Source: Synergistota bacterium (GTDB lineage: Bacteria; Synergistota; JAGHAJ01). From it: a DNA stretch of 19,105 nt. The stretch spans positions 1 through 19,105 of the forward strand of contig JAGHAJ010000198.1 in the NCBI GenBank assembly GCA_021161545.1. Reading direction: 5' to 3'. How positions within the stretch are numbered: the stretch's first letter is position 1; every line of letters starts with the position of its first letter. A program made the translations under genes and the position numbers. Below are positions 15,131 to 19,105 of this stretch, piece after piece. Under the pieces are notes generated by a model. It was given only the letters and a program-made list of their open reading frames with translations. It did not search any database and was not told the origin of the DNA.

Positions 15131-16129
15131 ATGAGAAAGGTTGCATTAATTCTGGTTGGAGTGATGTTGGTTTCATTGCTGGGCTTTGGGATTGGTTTTG
15201 CAAAAGTGAAGTATATCGTTATTTCTACGGGTTCCACTGGAGGGACATTTTATCCTGCGGGTAGCATAATAGCCAGTACTTTCAATAAGTATCTCAAAGC
15301 TACCGGCTATAAGTGGTCTGCCCAGACATCCGGGGGTAGTCTTGAGAATCTTGCCATGCTGAGCCGTAAAGAGGTGCAGATGGCGATTGCGGGTAGTGCA
15401 CCAGCTTCTTGGGCATACGCTGGTGTCAGGAATTTCAAGGGCAAACCTGTCAAAAACATAAGGTATGTAACTGCATTATGGCCGGAGATGACGCAGATAA
15501 TCTACAGGAAGGGTATAGGCATCAAAGGATGGAAGGATTTAAAAGGCAAAAAAGTTTCTGTTGGACCTGCTGCGGGCTCGCATTTTTATATGAAGATCCT
15601 TCTAAAGGCAATTGCAGGACTAACATTTAAGGACATTGTTCCAGAGTACATGGGATATGGTGATGCAGTACAGGCGCTTGAAAACAGGCTTATAGATGCA
15701 GCATACTTAGCTGCAGGAATACCAACGTCTGCAGTAGCTCAGGCATACGCAGGTAGAGTCCCTGTAGATATGCTTGAGATATCTGATGAGGAGTTGGCAA
15801 GATTGCATAAGATGGCTCCTTTCTATGTGCGCGGTATAATCCCGAAAGGGACCTATCATGGTCAGAATAGAGACCTAAGAGTGGCGGCAAATCCGTGTGC
15901 TCTCATTGCACAGAAAGACCTGCCTGCTGACATAGTGTATAAGATGCTTGATGCGATGTATATCAAGGGACTTGCTGATATGAAGAAACAGCACCACGCT
16001 TTGACATTCCTGAGCTTACAGAATGCAGTGAGGGTTGGAGGTGTTCCCTTCCATCCCGGTGCTGTGAAGTTCTACAGGGAGCATGGCATAAAGGTGCCTG
16101 AGGATTTGATACCTCCAGAGATGAAGTAG
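15131..16129 (+). CDS. TRAP transporter solute receptor, TAXI family
   Basis: Exported binding protein of 332 residues for a sodium-driven TRAP uptake system. Residues 1-24 form a signal peptide (MRKVALILVGVMLV, cut near FAK). The mature start KYIVISTGSTGGTFYPAGSI is the TAXI hallmark, followed by SAQTSGGSLENLAML, VQMAIAGSAP and the domain-linking GWKDLKGKKVSVGPAAGSHFY. The start at 15131 is set by the signal peptide, by GGAAAGGGGG just upstream and by the promoter at 15063-15090; an in-frame ATG at 15020 would add 37 non-signal residues. TAXI receptors are known for glutamate, alpha-ketoglutarate and other carboxylates; the ligand here is unknown. The partner permease follows after a strong hairpin. 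Confidence 0.93.
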   Translation: MRKVALILVGVMLVSLLGFGIGFAKVKYIVISTGSTGGTFYPAGSIIASTFNKYLKATGYKWSAQTSGGSLENLAMLSRKEVQMAIAGSAPASWAYAGVRNFKGKPVKNIRYVTALWPEMTQIIYRKGIGIKGWKDLKGKKVSVGPAAGSHFYMKILLKAIAGLTFKDIVPEYMGYGDAVQALENRLIDAAYLAAGIPTSAVAQAYAGRVPVDMLEISDEELARLHKMAPFYVRGIIPKGTYHGQNRDLRVAANPCALIAQKDLPADIVYKMLDAMYIKGLADMKKQHHALTFLSLQNAVRVGGVPFHPGAVKFYREHGIKVPEDLIPPEMK

Positions 16130-16144
16130 AAGTCTGCATCTAAA

Positions 16145-16177
16145 TCAGGGGTGGTATGTGCTCTATACCACCCCTGA
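16145..16177 (+). repeat. 13-base-pair hairpin between TAXI receptor and permease genes
   Basis: TCAGGGGTGGTAT (16145-16157) pairs perfectly with ATACCACCCCTGA (16165-16177) around a 7-base loop. It lies 15 bases after the receptor stop. GCTGTTTGT follows, with no real U-tract, so it is more likely a partial terminator or 3'-end stabiliser than a full stop. The permease ribosome site (GGAGG, 16201-16205) lies beyond it. Confidence 0.75.
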
Positions 16178-16210
16178 GCTGTTTGTAAACCCTATAAGCA
16201 GGAGGATATT

Positions 16211-18115
16211 ATGCAGGGGTCAAAATTAACCATAGTAACGGAAGGGAATTTGCGGAACTTGAGTGGGAATGTGGCTTTATGGGCCCTTTTGCTTGCGGTT
16301 TTTACTTCTGTACTTCATATATGGATGAACAGCATAGGGCTTACTACTGTTATTAAGAGGAATATTACCCATATAGGGTTGCTTATGTCGCTTGCTTTTC
16401 TTTATTACCCTGCAACGTCTAAGTCTCCAAAAGATAGGCCTTCATTGTTGGACTGGCTATTTTCTGCATGGGTGCTTGTAATCGTTGTGTATTTTGCTTT
16501 GAGTTATGATAGGATGGTCAGGAGCTTGCTTAATCCAAATCTTATGGACTACATATATGGTGTTACACTTATGCTCCTTGTTGTTGAGGCGTCTCGGAGG
16601 GTGGTTGGCTTACCTTTGACTATATTCTCGGTGTTCTTCGTGTTTTATGCCTATTTTGGGCCTTATTTCCCAGAGCCGTTTTCACATCAGGGATATAGCC
16701 TTAGGAGGATTATAATCCGTATGACTATGACGGACGAGGGTATTCCCGGTATAGCTGTTATGGTTTCTTCATCGTATGTCTTTATATTTGTGCTGTTCTC
16801 GAGTTTTTTGAGGGCAAGTGGGGCTTCAAAGCTCTTTAATGACCTTGCGGCCGCTCTGGCAGGCACTAAGAGGGGTGGCCCTGCCAAGATGGCAATCATT
16901 GCAAGTGCGCTGACAGGTACGATAAATGGCAGTTCTCAGGCAAATGTTGTAACCACTGGCAGTTTTACCATACCTTTAATGAAGGAAACCGGATATAAAC
17001 CGTACTTTGCAGGTGCAGTAGAGGCAATAGCTTCTACTGGTGGAATCCTGATGCCTCCCATCATGGGTGCTGCAGCGTTTATTATGAGTTCGTTTTTGGG
17101 ATTACCCTATGTAAAGATTATGTATGCGGGTTTTATCCCTGCAATACTTTACTATTTTAGCCTTTACAATATGGTGGACCTCGGTGCAGTGAAGTGGGGG
17201 TTAGAGGGGATAACCAGAAGTGACCTGCCGGATGTGAAAACTGTTCTGAAGGAAAGGGGACACATGGCTATTCCTCTGATTTTCCTTATAGGAGCACTTG
17301 TTATGGGCTTTAGTCCTATTATAAGTGCGCTTATTGGAATTGTTATTATAATAGCTATTAGTTACCTTCGCAAGAGCACAAGACTTTTAGCAAGAGATAT
17401 AATAATGGCCCTCAATGAAGGGGCTATAGGTTCAATATCTATAGCAGTAGTGTGCGCTATAGTGGGTTACATAATAGGGGTTGTGGGGATGACTGGTCTT
17501 GGGCAGGAGATAGGTCAAAACATTGTAAAGTTTGCACATGGACACCTGTGGCTTACGCTCTTTCTGTGTATGATAACCGCGATAGTGCTTGGAATGGGAT
17601 TGCCTGCTGCTGCATGTTATATAATCACGGTGACGGTTGCAGCGCCTGCGCTTATCATGATAGGGGTTGACAGGATGTCTGCACACTTCTTTGCCTTTTA
17701 CTTTGGGACTATGTCTGCGGTGATCCCACCGGTTGCGCTCACATCTTATACGGCAGCAGCAATTGCAAAGGCTCCACCTACAAAGGTGGCACTTACAGGC
17801 TTTGGTATAGGTATAGCTGGCTTTATTCTGCCGTATATGTTTGTGTATAACCCTGTTTTACTCTTGATAAATTTCAGTTGGAGTGCCTTTATCTGGGCGT
17901 TGTTAGGAGCGGCCGTTGGCTTGTATTCTATGGCAATAGCCGTAATAGGTATTCTAAAGAGAAAGATACCTCTTTATCAGAGAGGGTTATTGGTCTTTGT
18001 TACACTCCTTATGGTTCCAGACCACCTGTATTCGAGACTTGTAGGCTTTGCGCTGTTTGGCGTGTTGTATGTCCTGAATAGGTATTTGGTGAGGGACGTA
18101 GGTGGGTATGTTTGA
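16211..18115 (+). CDS. TRAP transporter permease, fused small and large subunits
   Basis: Integral membrane protein of 634 residues, the size of fused DctQ-DctM (4TM/12TM) permeases that pair with TAXI receptors. The N-terminal part has about five hydrophobic segments (for instance VALWALLLAVFTSVL and WLFSAWVLVIVVYFAL). The DctM-like part carries NVVTTGSFTIPLMKETGY (about residues 238-255), GGILMPPIMGAAAFIM and, further on, FGTMSAVIPPVALTSYTAAA, the conserved helix-breaking ion and substrate regions. ATG 16211 sits 5 bases after GGAGG. It would import the receptor's ligand with sodium. The C-terminal segments after about residue 555 are extra hydrophobic helices common in fused forms. Confidence 0.93.
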   Translation: MQGSKLTIVTEGNLRNLSGNVALWALLLAVFTSVLHIWMNSIGLTTVIKRNITHIGLLMSLAFLYYPATSKSPKDRPSLLDWLFSAWVLVIVVYFALSYDRMVRSLLNPNLMDYIYGVTLMLLVVEASRRVVGLPLTIFSVFFVFYAYFGPYFPEPFSHQGYSLRRIIIRMTMTDEGIPGIAVMVSSSYVFIFVLFSSFLRASGASKLFNDLAAALAGTKRGGPAKMAIIASALTGTINGSSQANVVTTGSFTIPLMKETGYKPYFAGAVEAIASTGGILMPPIMGAAAFIMSSFLGLPYVKIMYAGFIPAILYYFSLYNMVDLGAVKWGLEGITRSDLPDVKTVLKERGHMAIPLIFLIGALVMGFSPIISALIGIVIIIAISYLRKSTRLLARDIIMALNEGAIGSISIAVVCAIVGYIIGVVGMTGLGQEIGQNIVKFAHGHLWLTLFLCMITAIVLGMGLPAAACYIITVTVAAPALIMIGVDRMSAHFFAFYFGTMSAVIPPVALTSYTAAAIAKAPPTKVALTGFGIGIAGFILPYMFVYNPVLLLINFSWSAFIWALLGAAVGLYSMAIAVIGILKRKIPLYQRGLLVFVTLLMVPDHLYSRLVGFALFGVLYVLNRYLVRDVGGYV

Positions 18116-18197
18116 TTGGGAGGTGATAGGCCGGCTGAATATGTCATATTGCTGCAGGGTGTATAAAACTTGAGGCTTGATTAGAGGAGGGGTTAAA

Positions 18198-19105
18198 GTG
18201 GGTAGTTTTGTAAGAAAGGGCTACATGTTGGGTGTTTTAGTGTTTATCTTGATATTTTCCCTTGCAGTTTTGGGCTATGCTGCTCCGAAAATATACAAAA
18301 TAGAAGATGCCGTTGGATACCTTGAAGACATTGATAATATCCTTAATTTCACCGTTGTTTCCAACTTTGATAATGTTTACAAGGCGGAATACTATGCTGG
18401 ATTTGTTGAAGGGAGGCTACTAAAGAAGTATATCGTTGCAACCAGAGATAACTTGTGGGATAGTGCTTATCTCATTGATCCGTCTCATGTGCTTGTTACT
18501 CACAAGCCGCCTTCCAGAGAGGATATAGTGTATCTGGAGGATGCAGCTATTAGGAACTATAAATACACCCTGAATTACATTCAGAGGCGTTGTGACCCTG
18601 TCCTGAGAAAGAATCTTGAGAGGCTCCTCTATAGGTTGATAGGGATATATCATGGAACAAAACTCAAATCACCAGCAAAGTTGAGCTTTGATGGTATGTG
18701 GATACCGCCCACAAACTTCTTTTCTCCTGAAGAGATGAGATTAGGGTATGAGACACCTTACCTTACATTCTTAGATGTTTACTTTGTCAATGCGTTTTTG
18801 GACCTTCTGTACCTGCCGGGTAGAGAGCACCCTTCAAAATGTTCAGCCTTTCTCAAGAAGTCTGGTAGTGAAATATACATGGCGCATAACAGCTGGTTCA
18901 GCTTCCTTGACCAGAGTATGGCCATGACCCTCTACATTAATGGAGATTATATGTCTGTTAATTCTATCTATCCCGGTGTGCTGGCTTCGTTTACGGACTT
19001 TGGCTACAACAATAAAGGGATTATGTTCACGGAAACGACTCACGACAATACATTTACCAAAGCCAGAGTAGATTCGCTGTGGATGTTCTGGAGGGGTGCT
19101 TTGGC
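18198..19105 (+). CDS. Exported phospholipase-B-like Ntn hydrolase, partial
   Basis: The gene runs off the right edge after 302 residues. GTG 18198 follows GGAGGGG closely. Residues 1-29 are a signal peptide (MGSFVRKGYM, hydrophobic run, cut near GYAA). From residue 215 it reads CSAFLKKSGSEIYMAHNSW, then IYPGVLASFTDFGY and GIMFTETTHDN (about 274-284). This succession matches the phospholipase-B-like/lamina ancestor family (animal PLBD1, PLBD2): CSAL...HNTW...SYPG...DDFY...GLVTLETT. In that family Cys becomes the N-terminal nucleophile after self-cleavage; here it would be Cys215, preceded by a roughly 185-residue propeptide domain. The enzyme would act outside the cytoplasm on amide or ester bonds. 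A C45-type acyltransferase relative is the main alternative. It lies 82 bases after the permease, probably in the same operon. Confidence 0.75.
   Translation, partial: MGSFVRKGYMLGVLVFILIFSLAVLGYAAPKIYKIEDAVGYLEDIDNILNFTVVSNFDNVYKAEYYAGFVEGRLLKKYIVATRDNLWDSAYLIDPSHVLVTHKPPSREDIVYLEDAAIRNYKYTLNYIQRRCDPVLRKNLERLLYRLIGIYHGTKLKSPAKLSFDGMWIPPTNFFSPEEMRLGYETPYLTFLDVYFVNAFLDLLYLPGREHPSKCSAFLKKSGSEIYMAHNSWFSFLDQSMAMTLYINGDYMSVNSIYPGVLASFTDFGYNNKGIMFTETTHDNTFTKARVDSLWMFWRGAL

Overview
The window looks like the chromosome of a strictly anaerobic bacterium, quite possibly a thermophile. A glycyl radical enzyme with its radical-SAM activase needs anoxic conditions. Arginine is written mostly with AGA/AGG and isoleucine often with ATA, GTG and TTG starts are common, and most genes sit in tight same-strand operons with strong AGGAGG-type ribosome sites. 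The N-terminal fragment at the left edge faintly resembles an OmpA-type envelope protein, which would fit a diderm cell. I cannot assign a phylum. No rRNA, tRNA, CRISPR array or intact insertion sequence was seen.

Layout. (1) Positions 1-155, minus strand: start of an exported protein. (2) 539-905: a small antitoxin gene followed by a decayed RelE/ParE-type toxin. (3) 929-4112: a promoter, an RNA leader with the hallmarks of a fluoride (crcB) riboswitch, and two overlapping genes for short MutS-family ATPases. The leader can hide or release the ribosome site of the first gene. (4) 4208-13527: a consensus promoter and a seven-gene catabolic operon. It encodes an RbsA/RbsC/RbsB-type sugar ABC transporter, an FGGY sugar kinase, a glycyl radical enzyme of the dehydratase/lyase type, its activase and a DeoR regulator. 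(5) 13530-14850, minus strand: a DUF4125-type protein and a pRiA4b ORF-3-like protein. (6) 15063-19105: a strong promoter and a TRAP-TAXI transporter (binding protein plus fused permease), followed by an exported phospholipase-B-like Ntn hydrolase that runs off the right edge.

How the genes may work together. In region 4 a sugar or polyol would be imported, phosphorylated by the kinase, and it or a product of it dehydrated or cleaved by the glycyl radical enzyme; the DeoR protein would sense a phosphorylated intermediate. The enzyme keeps Cys444, Glu446 and Gly789. Compared with glycerol dehydratase as I remember it, three substrate-contacting positions appear changed (His to Asn171, Ser to Ala289, Asp to Lys458), so the substrate is probably not glycerol or propanediol. 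This is the best candidate for an undescribed pathway. The second is the fluoride-riboswitch-controlled MutS-like pair, where both proteins carry Asn-Glu in place of Asp-Glu in Walker B and only the second keeps the usual histidine of the switch region.

In both transport operons the binding-protein gene is followed by a long hairpin without a U-tract, a layout that would raise binding-protein levels relative to the other components.
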